The position numbers and the translations under genes are program-made. Of a stretch of 64,000 bases of DNA, positions 23,074-35,052 are shown in pieces. The stretch is from Budorcas taxicolor. Taxonomy: Eukaryota; Chordata; Mammalia; Artiodactyla; Bovidae. The stretch spans positions 36,338,501-36,402,500 of the forward strand of contig NC_068913.1 of the NCBI RefSeq assembly GCF_023091745.1, written 5' to 3'. Position 1 is the stretch's first letter, and the number at the start of each line of letters is the position of its first letter. The notes under the pieces were generated by a model. The model had not been told where the DNA came from. It worked only from the letters and a program-made list of their open reading frames with translations, and did not search any database.

Positions 23074-25625
23074 ATGGCAATAGGAGCATATATATCAATA
23101 ATTACTTAAAATATAAATGTATTAAATGCTCGAACCAAAAGACACAGACTGGCTGAATGGATACAGAAAAAAAGATGCATATATGCTGTCTACAAGAAAC
23201 CCACTTCAGACCTCAAGAGACATACAGTCTGAAAGAGAGAGCATGGAAAAATATATTCCATGCAAATAGAAAGCAAAAGAAAACTGGAGTAGCAATCCTA
23301 ATATCAGACAAAATAAACCTTAAAATAAAGAAGATTACAAGAGATAAGGAAGGACACTACATAATGATCAAGGGGCCAATCCAAGAGGAAGATATAACAA
23401 TTGTAAATATCTATGCACCCAACATAGGAGCACCTCAATACATAAGACAAACACTAACAGACATAAAAGGATAAATTGACAGTAACACAATAATAGTAGG
23501 AAACTTTATTACCCCACTCACACCAATGGACAGAGCATCAAAACAGAAAATTAATAAGGAAATACAAGTCTTAAAAAATACATTAGATGACATGGATCTC
23601 ATTGATATCTTCAGGACTTTTCATCCAAATGCAGAAGAATACACCTTCTCAAGTGCACATGGAACATTCTTCAGGATAGATCACATCTTGGGTCACAAAT
23701 CAAACCTCAGTAAATTTAAGAAGATTGAAATCGTATCAAGCATCTTCTCTGAGCACAATGCCATGAGACTAGATATTAATTACAAGAGAAAATCTGTAAG
23801 AAACACAAACACATGGAGATTAAACAAAACATTTCTAAATAACCAACGGGTTACTGAAGAAATCAAAAGGCAAAGCAAAAAATTTCTAGAAACAAATGAC
23901 AATGAAAACACGACAATTCAAAACATGTGGGATGCAGCAAAAGCAGTTCTAAGATGGAAGTTTATAGCAGTGCAATCCTACCGCAAGAAACAAGAAAAAC
24001 ACTGAATAGACAACCTAACTTTACACCTAAAACAACTGGAAAAAGAAGAACAAAAACCCTCAGAATTAGTAGACAGAAAGAAATCATGAAGATCTGAGCA
24101 GAAACAAATGAAAAAGAAATGAAAGAAACAATAGTAAAGATTGATAAGAATAAAAGCTGGTTCTTTGAGAAGACAAAATTGACAACATTTTAGCCAGACT
24201 CATCAAGAAAAAAAGAGAGAAAAATCAAATCAACAAAACTACAAATGATAGAGATGTTAGAACAGACAATGCAGAAATACAAAAGATTATTAGAGACTAC
24301 CATGAACAACTATACAATAAATTGCTATACAATTATAGAAATAAAATGGTAACATGGAAGAAATGGACAGATTTTTAGAAAAGTTCAACTTTCCGAGACT
24401 GAACCAGGAAAAAATAGAACTTATGAACAACCCAGTTACAAGCAATGAAATTGAAGCTGTGATCAAAAATCCCCCCAAAAACAAAAGCCCAGGACCAGAT
24501 GGCTTCACGGGAGAATTCTATCAAACGTTTAGAGAAGAGCTAATGCCTATCCTTCTGAAACTCTTTCAAAAATTTGTAGAGGAAGGAATACTTTCAAACT
24601 CATTCTATGAGGCCACCATCAACCTGATACCAAAACCAAAGACAACACAAAAAAAGAAAACTACAGGTCAATATCACTGATGAACATAGATAGAAAAATC
24701 CTCAACAAAATTTTAGAAAACAGAATTCAGCAACACATCAAAAAGCTCATACATCATGATCAAGTTGGGTTTATTCCAGGGACGCAAGATTTCTTCAACG
24801 TATGCAAATCAATCCATGTGATACACCATATGAACAAATTGCAACATAAAAACCATATGACAATCTCAATAGATGCAGAAAAAGCCTTTGACAAAATTCA
24901 GCACCGGTTTATGATTAAAACTCTTCAAAAAATGGGTATAAAAGGAATCTACCTCAACATAGTAAAGGCCATATATGATAAACCTATGACAGACATTATT
25001 CTCAATGGTGAAAAACTGAAAGCATTCCCCGAAGATCAGGAACAAGACAAAGGTGACCAGTTTCCCCATTATTATTCAACATAGTTCTGGAAGTCCTAAC
25101 TACAGCAATCAGAGAAGAAGAAGAAGTGGAAGAAACCGAGATTGGAAAAGAAGTAAAGCTTTCACTGTTTGCAGACATGATACTATACACAGAAAACCCT
25201 GAAGATAGTATCAGAAAATTACTAGCGCTAATTAGTGAATTTAGCAAAGGTGCAGGATACAGAATCAATACACAGAAATCAGTTGCATTTCTATATACTA
25301 ACAATAAAAATTCAGAAGGAGAAATAATGGTATCAATTCCATTCACCATTGCAGCAAAAAGAATTAAATATCTAGGAATAAACTTACCTAAAGAGACAAA
25401 AGAACTGTACACACAAAATCATAAGATGCTAATGAAAGAAATCAAAGATGACGTAAACAAATGAAGAAATATTCCATGTTCCTGGGTAGGAAGAATCAAT
25501 ATTGTGAAAATGGCTATACTACCAAATGCAATCTACAGATTCAGTGTGATCCCTATCAAACTACAATGACATTTTTCACAGAACTAGAACCAAAAATTTC
25601 ACAATTCATATGGAAACACAAAACT
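23074..25625 (+). pseudogene. L1 ORF2 (endonuclease-RT), broken and 3'-truncated
   Basis: The ATG at 23074 is followed by an early stop (TAA at 23107). The endonuclease part is seen in CCLQETHFRP, GVAILISDKINLK and DHILGHKSNL. The RT region starts with NKSPGPDGFTGEF (24481), VGFIPGTQDFFN and AEKAFDKIQH. The active-site block near 25168 reads FAD-MILYTENPEDS, with the usual second aspartate lost (GCAGACATGATA). The frame is broken at least six times. It ends ~400 codons before the normal C-terminus. Confidence 0.87.
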
Positions 25626-25645
25626 GAAAAGCACACTAAAATGCT

Positions 25646-25684
25646 TCAAAAATTTAGTGTTGTTGTGTTACTCAGTTGTGTCCG
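25646..25684 (-). mobile_element. Short Bov SINE/BovB tail fragment
   Basis: GTTGTTGTGTTACTCAGTTG followed by TGTCCGG matches the reverse of the Bov tail. It lies where the L1 homology stops. It is too short to assign to a subfamily. Confidence 0.5.
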
Positions 25685-25689
25685 GGGAA

Positions 25690-25975
25690 ATTTACTGAGA
25701 GGTATATAAGTTCAAAAACTCAGTAAATACCAAAGAAAATTAACAAAAAGAAATCAAACCTAAGCACATGATAGTCAGCCGCTGAAAACCAAAATGAGTT
25801 GAAAACATTGAAAAGAACAAAGAGAAAAATAACATATCACATGCAGTGAACAATGATTCAAACGACTCAAATTATCACGGACCTCACACTAGACACAATG
25901 GAAGCTACAAGATGGTAGAAAAATATTTTTCTAATGCCAGAGAAAAAAATCTGTCAATCCCAATTTCATCACTTA
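25690..25975 (+). mobile_element. L1M-type ORF1 fragment
   Basis: AAGAACAAAGAGAAAAATAA followed by CATATCACATGCAGTGAACA and ACACAATGGAAGCTACAAGA follows the C-terminal ORF1 pattern of older mammalian L1s. The end resembles the GCCAGAGAAAAAAATCTGTC motif. It is diverged and non-coding. Confidence 0.55.
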
Positions 25976-26045
25976 TTTACCAGTCACCTTTGCTACCCAA
26001 ATTCTTTATCTGGAAGCTCTTTAATTTTTTATCTATACTCACTCT

Positions 26046-26492
26046 TATAGTCAAAGCTGTGGTTTTTCCAGTAGTCATGTATGGATATGAGAGTTGGACC
26101 ATAAAGAAGGCTGAATGCTGTAGAATTGATGCTTTTGAACTGTGGGGTTGGAGATGACTCTTGAGAGTCCCTTGGACTGCAAGGAGATCCAACCAGTCCA
26201 TCCTAAAGGAGATCAGTCCTGGGTGTTCTTTGGAAGGGCTGATGCTGAAGCTGAAACTCTACCTGATGTGAAGAACTGACTCATTAGAAAAGACCCTGAT
26301 GCTGGGAAAATTGAAGGCAGTAGAAGGGGATGACAGAGGATGAGATGGTTGGATGTCATCACCTATTCAATGGACATGAATTTGAGCAGGCTCTGGAAAA
26401 TGGTAAAGGACAGGGAAGCCTGGTCTGCTGCAGTCCATGGGGTCAAAAAGAGTCGGACATGACTGAACGACTGAACCACAACAACAAGACTC
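26046..26492 (+). mobile_element. BovB 3' fragment
   Basis: The C-terminal block (TVFPVVMYGYESWTIKKAEC...) and 3' tail ending GACTGAACCACAACAACAAG. It has a small deletion around 26259, where most copies carry the LQYFGHL codons. Confidence 0.9.
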
Positions 26493-26504
26493 ACTCCTAG
26501 ATGA

Positions 26505-26960
26505 TGTCATTTCAGTTTCATTTCACCTATTTACCCATGATGCACAAATATATGTCTACAGTCAAATATGAACTGCAATCTTGTATATCTAACTCCACAC
26601 CTCTATCAAGATGTCTTTAAGTTTCCAGAAATCAATAAAATCAAAGCTGAACTAAACTTCTCCTTCTAATTGCTCCACAAACTATCTTTTCCATATCAGT
26701 TGACAGTGGTTTGACTCCTATTTCATTCCCTCTCACATTTCATGCACATTTTGTAAACTAATTATAGTGGCTTTACCTTAAAATTATTTCTGAATTTGGA
26801 TTCTGACTACTTACATTCTCCCAATGCTACTGTACTGGTCCAACCATCAGCATCTCTTATCTATAATACTGTTTTCACCCTTGTGTCTTCCCATCTTACC
26901 TCTCTAACCTATTTTCACCAAAACACCCAGATGTCTCTCTCTTTTTCCTATTATGTTCTG
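26505..26960 (+). mobile_element. L2 LINE fragment
   Basis: Diverged L2 pattern: ATATCTAACTCCACACCTCT, ATCAAAGCTGAACTAAACTT, CAATGCTACTGTACTGGTCC and AACCATCAGCATCTCTTATC. It is similar in content to the L2 at 11280-11794. Confidence 0.5.
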
Positions 26961-27409
26961 ATGTCTTTTGATTGACATTTTGAGAAATAATGTATCCTTA
27001 CATCCTTGAAAATACTGCCATCCTATTTTTTTCCTTGTTCTTTCAATATGTTATCAGAGATGTACACATCCAGTGTGAATTTTACTATACTTTATTTGGT
27101 AATTATTTCTAAAGGTCTCATAGATCCCACATGCATGATTCTGTATAGGAATGAAATTGCATATCCTTCAGGTCTATTTCTATTTTCATGTGTCCCAGTA
27201 GAACCCCTTTCTTCAATTTTTCAACTGGGTAATAATCCAATGTGCCGAGCTCATAGCCCACAAGATAGTGACTGGTGAAGTTTAAAGTACTTGTATGAAA
27301 ACAGAATAATATTTTTTAAAAAGCTACAATGTAGTTATGTTCAGCATGTACTAACATTAGACTAAATTTTCTGTGTACCTCTTCTAAGCAACAGCCACAT
27401 GAGAAACAA
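26961..27409. other. Sequence with nothing recognised
   Basis: Contains a 90-codon open frame (27006-27278) with no family resemblance. I treat it as chance. Confidence 0.5.
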
Positions 27410-27488
27410 TTTAATTACTGTAATTTAAAAATAAGGAAGATGTGACAGATAAAGATTACGTAAGTTGTCCAAATATACAAGCTGAAAA
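27410..27488 (+). mobile_element. Possible MIR remnant
   Basis: ATTACTGTAATTTAAAAATA, then GATGTGACAGATAAAGATTA and GTAAGTTGTCC resemble the distal MIR core in order. The call is weak. Confidence 0.35.
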
Positions 27489-27489
27489 T

Positions 27490-27886
27490 TGTTGACCTAG
27501 AGATTATCATATTAAGCAAAGAATGTCAGAGAGAAAGACAAATACTGTATGACTTCACTCATATGTAGAATCTAAAATACAACACAAATGAACCCATCTA
27601 TTGAACAGAAACAGACTCAAAGACATAAAGAACAGACTCGTGGTTGCCAAGGGGTAAATGGATTGGAAGAAAGGACTGGAAGGTTAGGGCCAGCAAATGC
27701 AAACTAATATACAGAATGGATAAACAACAAGGTCCTACTATATATCACAGAAAACTATACTCAATATCTTATTACAAACCAAAATGGAAAAAATATGAAA
27801 ATATATATATATATATACACACACACACAGAACTGAATCACTTTGCTGTACAACAGAAATTAACACAACATTGTAAGTCAACTAGA
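27490..27886 (+). mobile_element. L1MA-type 3' UTR
   Basis: Typical L1MA 3' end: GACCTAGAGATTATCATATT, AACAGACTCAAAGACATAAA, ACAACAAGGTCCTACTATAT, and TGAATCACTTTGCTGTACAA just before the terminus. It includes an AT/AC dinucleotide run at about 27798-27829. Confidence 0.85.
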
Positions 27887-27894
27887 CTTCAATT

Positions 27895-27971
27895 TTTGTT
27901 GTTTTTCAGTTACTCTGTCATGTTCAACTTTTTGCGACCCCATGGACTGCAGCACACCAGGCTTCCCTGTC
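27895..27971 (-). mobile_element. Bov-A fragment with 8-base duplication
   Basis: The 3' tail part of a Bov SINE in reverse (TTACTCTGTCATGTTCAACT ... CCAGGCTTCCCTGTC). CTTCAATT flanks it at 27887-27894 and 27972-27979. It was inserted at the L1MA 3' end. Confidence 0.8.
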
Positions 27972-27999
27972 CTTCAATTAAAAAATAAAAATATAAAAT

Positions 28000-28692
28000 A
28001 CCCTGTACTACTAGAACTTTTATACACTGCCATTAGAAGCATAAATTGGTGCAATCACTATGGAAGTACACACTATTTAGTAAATTGAACATATACATTC
28101 CCTGTAACCCAGCACTTTTACTCTTTAGCATCTACTCAAAGGAACTTTTAGTTATAAATACATGGACCTTTAGAAAATAGCCAAAGATGGAAACAACCCA
28201 AATCTCTGTCTGGTAGACTGGATAAACTATGACAGATTAATAATGGAATACTATATTCAACAATAAGAATAAAAACCTACAATTATATGCAATAACAATG
28301 GCAAACAATTGCTGCATGATTACATTTCTATAAAGTTAAAAAATAAAAGAAACTACCTTATGTTGTTAGGAATCAAAATAGTGCTTTATTTTGAGGGAGG
28401 GTAATGATTAGAAGGGACACCAGCAGGAATTCTCACAAGAGGACAGTCAGGATTTTTTTTAATTAATTAATTTATTTTAATTGGAGGTTAATTACTTTAT
28501 AATATCACAGTGGTTTTTGCCATACATTGACATGAATCAGCCATGGGTATACATATGTTCCCCATCCTGAACCCCCTCCCACCTTTGTGTTTTAGTTACA
28601 TGGATAAGCTCATTTTGTAAAGATTCTTGGAGCTGTATTTCCTTTTTGTTTTACATTATACATATGCTATACTTTAAAAAAATATAAAAAAA
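28000..28692 (+). mobile_element. L1M ORF2 end and 3' UTR
   Basis: The left part resembles the ORF2 C-terminus (TATACACTGCCATTAGAAGC, GGTGCAATCACTATGGAAGT, CCCAGCACTTTTACTC). The right part (28590-28692) has the TTGTAAAGATTCTTGGAGCT and ATATGCTATACTTTAAAAA terminus. Bases 28455-28585 are a separate younger insertion. Confidence 0.65.
28455..28585 (-). mobile_element. Bovine L1 3' UTR fragment, minus strand
   Basis: TTTTAATTGGAGGTTAATTA followed by CATTGACATGAATCAGCCAT and GGTATACATATGTTCCCC is the reverse of the bovine L1 3' UTR. The same block occurs at 37670-37790. A T-rich start marks its A-tail. It was inserted in the L1M 3' UTR. Confidence 0.8.
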
Positions 28693-29385
28693 GAAATGTG
28701 CTTCCATGGGTAAATGGGATGAACTGTGACACATGCAGACAATGAACTATTATTTAGCACTAAAAAGAAATAAGCTATTTAGCCATGAAAAGATATAGAA
28801 GAAGCTTAAATGCATATTACTATCTGAAAGAGTTAATCTGCAAAGACTAAATCCCATATGACTTCTGGAAAAGGCAAAATGTTGCAGACAAAGGAAAGAT
28901 CACTGGTTATGAGGCAAACGGGGAAGGAAAAATGAACAGAGACCGCATAAAGGGCTTTTTAGACCAGTGAGAATGATCTGTATGCTAATAATGGATATAT
29001 GTAATCATGGTGATGGTTTAGTAGCTAAGTCGTGTCTGCCTCTTGGGACCCCATGGATTGCAGCCCACCAGGCTCCTCGTCCATGGGGTTCTCCAAGCAA
29101 GAATACTGAAGTGGTTGCCATTTCCTTCTCCAGTTTTCCAAAATCCATAGAATGTACAACATCAAGAGTGAAATCTATGGACTTTGGGTGATCTTGAGGT
29201 CAATGGAGATAGGTTCATCCTTGGTAAGTAAAACATAATAAAATAACATCTGAGTGAGGAACACTGATAATGGGGGAAGCCACACAATTGTAGAGACAGG
29301 GAATATATAGGAAACTGCTGTAGTTTTTTGTAAACCTAATACTTCTTTTAAAAAAAGGTAGTCTTAAAAAAATTATATTGTTTTT
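28693..29385 (+). mobile_element. L1M 3' UTR, split by a SINE
   Basis: CAATGAACTATTATTTAGCA at the start, then TCTGGAAAAGGCAAAATGTT, CACTGGTTATGAGG and, after the SINE, CTATGGACTTTGGGTGATCT, GATAATGGGGGAAGCCACAC and TTTGTAAACCTAATACTTC. This is the ordinary order for old L1M elements. Confidence 0.7.
29006..29141 (-). mobile_element. Bov-tA/Bov-A SINE, head missing
   Basis: The reverse-strand body (GCTAAGTCGTGTCTGCCTCT ... CAAGCAAGAATACTGAAGTG ... CCTTCTCCAG) is present but the tRNA-like head is absent. It splits the L1M 3' UTR. Confidence 0.85.
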
Positions 29386-30925
29386 AAAGATGAAAGTTTT
29401 TAATGGAAAGGATAATTAACTTAAATACATAAAATAGTGATCAGTCATTTAATACACACTACAAGGTAGAGGAAATGAGAAGTTTTCTGGGTTAGTATAA
29501 ACTTCAATTTTCAAGGAGATAAAAGGACCCTTCCAGTTATTTAACTCACATGACTAGAACTGAAATTGGGAAAACGCTCCTAGCACTAGTACATTATTTC
29601 CTTTAAGTTCTAGTTACAATCATATTTTAAAGTTTCAAACAGTCCTTTGTCAGAGTATATCAGGGAACAGATGAGATGCAATAAGGTGAGATTTTGCTAG
29701 ATATCAAGTTAATCACCAGTAGCAACTTTTATGTGCAACACCATTTTGAAGCCATGAGGAATCTTAAATAATCTGCCTAATTACTTGTAGGGAGAAATAA
29801 TTATAAAAGTCAAATATGGGCCCCATCCACATATATTTTCTTAAAAAAAAAAGATACTGATTGGAAGATATATTCAAGAAAACAGGATAAAATTAACTAC
29901 TGTCTTTTCATTGTGATGACAATTATTATACATAATGTTAAATTTCATTAGCATTTATTTTAAACAATTTCATTTAAAACATGTTCAAAATATAAACTTT
30001 CCTTAACACTTCTTTGTGTAGAAAAGGAAAAATGCAAGAGTTTTTATCTGAGTTCCAAAAATAAGAAGGGATTATTCTGAATGTCTTGAAATAACATTCA
30101 AAGTAGATATAAGAAATACCTAACTTCTTATGTTTGCATCTTGACAGTGCACTTCAGGGAAATCATATTTTATGATGTGAATATGGTGTTGAGAATTTGT
30201 ACTTTGAATTATATTTTAGGACTCATAATCATAGCTTCCTCTTTTATGCCTCTAGGCTTGTTCTTTTCCCAGAGAAAATAAAAAAAGAATGAGTGTTTAA
30301 TTGAATAAATAAAACATAAACCTAACCATTTGAAATGAGTTCAATGTTTCTCTTTCATTGATGAATCAGTATTTTTGGTGAACTATCTTCATTAAATATA
30401 ATAATCAAGCTAAGGAATATAACAGATTTCATGTTAAATCTCATTTTAGAAAAATTTCCTGACAATCTTTACATTGGTAGTGTTTTAAAACAATAAGCTC
30501 TGTTGCATCAATGTCCACACTATCGGGTGGGGAATAAAGGATAAAAGAACAATTCAGTACTTAGCACAGAGGGTGAAAACTGCTGCCACAGTAATTGTAC
30601 TTTGCTGATATATCTTTTCAGAGGCATATTTTGCTGCCCCAAAAGAATCAGTTCTACTTGGTGAGCATTCTACCTTGCAGGTAAAAGCAGTGCCAGCATT
30701 CACATAAATGACAGTCCTCTAGGTATTAGATCTTAAATACCAAAACACGGCTCCAAGCCCAAAATAGATTACTTGCCTCTTAGGGATATTTGTAATTTAT
30801 TCACAGAATACTAAGCTTTTCATGATTTTTTCTAGAGATATATCAAAAATATAAATAGTGCAATGACATATAATTTTAAATGAACCCTGAAGTATAAATG
30901 AGAATTTTTAATCTATAAAATAAAA
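29386..30925. other. AT-rich sequence, nothing recognised
   Basis: A 1.5-kb stretch with no named repeat and no exon-like open frame. It is one of the few apparently unique blocks in the window. Confidence 0.5.
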
Positions 30926-31206
30926 ATGGGTTGACAGACATAGAAAACATGCTTACCAAACGGAAAAGGGAGGGAGTAAATTAGTTTGGTATTAGCAGAC
31001 ACAAACTACTATATATAAAATATACCAACTACAAGGTCTTATTGCATAGCACAGGAAACCATTTTCAATATAACTGTAATAAACTATAAAGGAAAATATT
31101 GAATATATGTGTATGTATTTACCTGAATCACTTTACAGAAACTAAATCACATCAGAAACTAACACATTATAAATTAACTACATTTCAATCTTTTAGAAAG
31201 TAAAAT
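30926..31206 (+). mobile_element. L1MA-type 3' UTR
   Basis: ACAGACATAGAAAACATGCT, TACAAACTACTATATATAAA-like and CAAGGTCTTATTGCATAGCA, ending with TTAACTACATTTCAATC. It is the same family pattern as 27490-27886, here without the SINE. Confidence 0.85.
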
Positions 31207-32079
31207 AAATGAGAGCCTCTGTCCTTGAAACTGGGAAGAAATAGATGTGATAAGAAACAAAGGGAGAATCATCAAAATGGCACAAGAAGACAGGGGAAAG
31301 TGATGAAGGCATATCACCTCCAAGTAATCAGATATTATTTTATCTAGGACAAACAGTGCACATTAATAGAAATTTTCTTGTAAAGGGATTTACTATTCCT
31401 TTTTCTTACTTATAGGCTATGAAACTTTGTTTCTTCAATAGTCACAATCATTGGAAATTGGTTTACAGTCATTTCAAATTTCTGAGTTGACTGAAGAAGC
31501 ACCTCATAAAGCATTATAAACCCACTGCCTCAGACATTGAGTCAAATCTGTGCCACATTAAATTTCATTTTCTCTCTCCCATTTCAAAATATACTCCAAC
31601 TCATACTTTCAATACTTTTGAGGTTTACTGTTTTATTACTGCTACTTCCTACACTCATTGCTGTTTCCCCCAAATTTATTACTATCTCTCATATACATTT
31701 ATTTCCTTCTACAAGGAAAATTCCTGAGCCGGGGAAATGGTACTTTTGTAAATAACCTGAATTTGTGGTAAATGTGGGCACTATTTTTAGAGGTAAAAAC
31801 ATTGAAGAGATTTGAGTAAGGAAATATTTTTTCCTTAATTTTATTCTCAAACAGGGAAAACCTCTGTTGTGAACAGAGAGATTAGAGACAGAAATAGCCT
31901 TCTTATCTTGCATGTTGTGCAAAAGTGAAATGACAAATAGCAAATCCATTTTCAGTTAATCTCAGAGAAGATGACACTCACAGATTAAAACAACAACAAA
32001 GCAGTTTCCCAAAGCAAGGAAGTACAGATAGTCCTAAGAAAGTAGTGAGGATATGGGGTGATTCCTCACAAGAGTGAGC
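31207..32079. other. Sequence with nothing recognised
   Basis: No repeat family or gene identified. Short open frames at 31537-31755 and on the reverse at 31689-31949 are chance-length. Confidence 0.5.
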
Positions 32080-32395
32080 CGAGTGGCAGGAGATATAACA
32101 CAATGCTAGCAAAAAGTTTGCAGATAAATTTGAACATCTGGATGACAAATATACCTTACTGAGCTGATCAGAAGAAGGAATGGAAAAATTTTCTGGCCTG
32201 GTATCTCTTGAAGAAATTGAATTCATGATTAAATGTTTTGCCAAAGTAAATCCCAGCCTTAGGTGTCTCTGTGGGGAATTCTTCCAAAACTTAAAATGGA
32301 GAAAATAGATTTGCCATTTACTTCTTTGAAAATTAAAATAAAGGCTTTCAACTCATTTTATGAAGAAGCCAACATGAAAAGACCATTGTGATTTC
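32080..32395 (+). mobile_element. Old L1 ORF2 remnant
   Basis: Weak but ordered similarity to the start of the L1 RT domain: GGAATGGAAAAATTTTCTGG, GAAGAAATTGAATTCATGAT, GTGGGGAATTCTTCCAAAAC and TCAACTCATTTTATGAAGAA. The same order is visible at 24354-24620 in the younger copy. Confidence 0.5.
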
Positions 32396-32710
32396 TTAAT
32401 TAAAAAGTTAAGAATCAGATACGCTTGTTAATGATACCATTTGAGCCTATGTCATCTTCAGTTTACCGAGCAAATAATACATAGCTCAATCCTGTTTCTG
32501 ACTGTCCAGAAATTAAATTTCATTAATTGAGAATTCTCTATTCTAATCTTTGCAGTTGTTACTGAGAAGCTTCCTTCATCATTACTACCAAAATCTAAAA
32601 AAAAAATTAAAAAATTGAGAAGACTTGCCAGGTATTAGAAACAATGAATGCCAGATTGGGTATATTACTGCTGCTGATTATGCTTTAAATTTGGAATCTT
32701 GTAAGGGTCT

Positions 32711-34646
32711 ATATTTTGCTTTTTTTTTTTTTTTTTTTTTTGCATTTCTTTCATATGGGGATGGTCTTGATCCCTGAATAGCTATGAAAAAAAGAGAAGA
32801 GACAATCAAAGGAGAAAAGGAAAGATATAAGCATCTGAATGCAGAGTTCCAAGGAATAGCAACAAGAGATAAGAAAGCATTCTTCAGCAATCAATGCAAA
32901 GAAATAGAGGAAAACAACAGAATGGGAAAGACTAGAGATCTCTTCAAGAAAATTAGAGATACCAAGGGAACATTTCATGCAAAGATGGGCTCAATAAAGG
33001 ACAGAAACGGTATGGACCTAACAGAAGCAGGAGATATTAAGAAGAGGTGGCAAGAATATACAGAAAAACTGTACAAAAAAGATCTTCACGACCAAGATAA
33101 TCACGATGGTGTGATCACTCATCCAGGGCCAGACATCCTGGAATGTGAAGTCAAGTGGGCCTTAGAAAGCATCACTATGAACAAAGCTAGTAGAGGTGAT
33201 GGAATTCCAGTGGAGCTATTGCAAATCCTGAAAGATGATGCTGTGAAAGTGCTGCACTCAATATGTCAGCAAATTTGGAAAACTCAGCAGTGGCCACAGG
33301 ACTAGAAAAGGTCCATTTTCATTCCAATACCAAAGAAAGGCAATGCCAAAGATTGCTCAAACTACCACACAATTGTACTCATCTCACACACTAGTAAAGT
33401 AATGCTCAAAATTCTCCAAGCCAGGCTTCAGCAGTACATGAACCGTGAATTTCCAGATGTTCAAGCTGATTTTAGAAACAGCACAGGAACCAGAAATCAA
33501 ATTGCCAACATCCGCTGGATCACTGAAAAAGCAAGAGAGTTCAGAAAAACATCTATTTCTGCTTTATTGACTATGCCAAAGCCTTTGACTGTGTGGATCA
33601 CAATAAACTGTGGAAAATTCTGAGAGAGATGGGAATACCAGACCACCTGACCTGCCTCTTGAGAAACCTATATGCAGATCAGGAAGCAACAGTTAGAACT
33701 GAATATGGAACAACAGACTGGTTCCAAATAGGAAAAGGAGTATGTCAAGGCTGTATATTGTCACCCTGCTTATTTAACTTATATGCAGAGTACATCATGA
33801 GAAACACTGGGCTGGAAGAGGCACAAACTGGAATCAAGATTGCCGGGAGAAATATCAATAACCTCAGATATGCAGATGACATCACCCTTATGGCAGAAAG
33901 TGAAGAGGAACTAAAAAGCCTCTTGATGAAAGAGAAAGAGGAGAGTGAAAAAGTTGGCTTAAAGCTCGACATTCAGAAAACGAAGATCATGGCATCCGGT
34001 CCCATCACCTCATGGAAATAGATGGGGAAACAGTGGAAACAGTGTCAGACTTTATTTTTTTGTGCTCCAAAATCACTGGAGATGGTGATTGCAGCCATGA
34101 AATTAAAAGATGCTTACTCCTTGGAAGGAAAGTTATAACCAACCTATATAGAATATTCAAAGCAGAGACATTATTTTGCGAACAAAGGTCTATCGGGTCA
34201 AAGCTATGGTTTTTCCAGTGGTCATGTATGGATGTGAGAGTTGGACTGTGAAGAAGGCTGAGCGCCGAAGAATTGATGATTTTGAACTGTGAAGTTGAAG
34301 AAGACTCTTGAGAGTCCCTTGAACTGCAAGGAGATACAACTAGTCTACTCTAAAGGAGATCAATCCTGGGTGTTCTTTGGAAGGAATGATGCTGAAGCTG
34401 AAACTCCAGTACTTTGGCCACCTCATGAGAAGAGTTGACTCATTGGAAAAGACCCTGATGCTGGGAGGGATTGGGGGCAAGAGGAGAAGGGGACAACATA
34501 GGATGAGATGGCTGGATGGCATCACTGACTCAATGAACATGAGTTTGAGTGAACTCCGGGAGTTGGTGATGGACAGGGAGGCGTGGTGCACTGCGATTCA
34601 TGGGGTCGCAAAGAGTCGGACACAACTGAGCAGCTGAACTGAACTG
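32711..34646 (+). mobile_element. BovB LINE with small inverted 5' segment
   Basis: The main body (32780-34646) is plus-strand BovB from the LKRREE region to the GAACTGAACTGAAGG tail. The first 69 bases (32711-32779) are the immediately preceding BovB sequence in reverse orientation (read in reverse: CAGGGATCAAGACCATCC ... GAAATGC, an A-run, then GCAAAAT). About 20 bases are missing at the switch. AAGGGTCT occurs at 32703-32710 and 34647-34654 as a candidate duplication. This is the signature of twin priming. Confidence 0.85.
32784..34600 (+). pseudogene. BovB reverse transcriptase ORF remnant
   Basis: The largest surviving frames are 32784-33305 (173 codons; KERYKHLNAEFQGIA, TMNKASRGDGIPVELL), ending in a TAG at 33303, and 33593-34021 (142 codons; MDHNKLWKILREMG, GVCQGCILSPCLFNLY, YADDITLMAESEEEL). 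The RT active-site YADD is intact, unlike in the copy at 8346. Frameshifts at about 33540 and 34015 separate the parts. Confidence 0.88.
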
Positions 34647-34794
34647 AAGGGTCTTGTTATGACTACTTACTTGCACTTGGAATACTGAAACAAAGAAAAG
34701 GATGTGTAATGGAGAATGTTAAAAGGCAGGTTCAGTAACAGCATGGGATGAAATTATTTCATTTTCAGCTTAAGTGTCTAGTATTAAGCAACAC

Positions 34795-34960
34795 TTGTTC
34801 AGTGGCTAAGTCATGTCCAACTCTTCGTGTGAACCCATGGACTATAGTTCACCAGGCTTCCCTCTTCCACTGTTTCCAGAGTTTGCTCAAGTTCAGGTCC
34901 GTTGAGTCAGTGATGCTATTTAACCATCTAAATAACCGTCTCTAAATAACACTAGGTAAG
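34795..34960 (-). mobile_element. BovB 3' fragment
   Basis: The reverse of the BovB 3' end (TTCAGTGGCTAAGTCATGTC ... CCAGGCTTCCC ... GAGTTTGCTCAAGTTCAGGT ... GAGTCAGTGATGC). The extended body with the GAGTTTGCTCAA block shows that it is BovB rather than a SINE. Confidence 0.8.
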
Positions 34961-35052
34961 GGGAAATTAAGGAAAATAGATACTAGAGATAAAGATCAGT
35001 TATGGTGACAACATTGGATACAAGGTTTCACATATTAGTAACTTTATCTAAT

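Larger units (their letters stand above)
18737..25625 (+). mobile_element. Bovine-type L1, older subfamily, 3'-truncated
   Basis: It begins with an L1-type 5' start (AGATGGCAGAGGAGTAGGTG). A ~3.1-kb 5' UTR follows, then ORF1 (21840-22737) and ORF2 from 23074, which stops in the RT/C-terminal region (EPKISQFIWKHKTEKHT) near 25625. The 3' third of ORF2, the 3' UTR and the A-tail are missing. The 5' UTR has a T-rich tract (about 20690-21370) just upstream of the ORF1 leader. It is the same subfamily as the minus-strand L1 at 37646-57359. Two BOV-A2 SINEs are inserted. Confidence 0.9.

Noticed and set aside
24354..25084. Viral or bacterial reverse transcriptase (retron, group II intron)
   Set aside because: The frames belong to L1 ORF2 with its typical order and neighbours, in a vertebrate repeat context.
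25690..26040. The missing 3' third of the L1 at 18737-25625
   Set aside because: Sequence after 25625 is a short Bov fragment followed by an older L1M ORF1 type, not continuation of ORF2.
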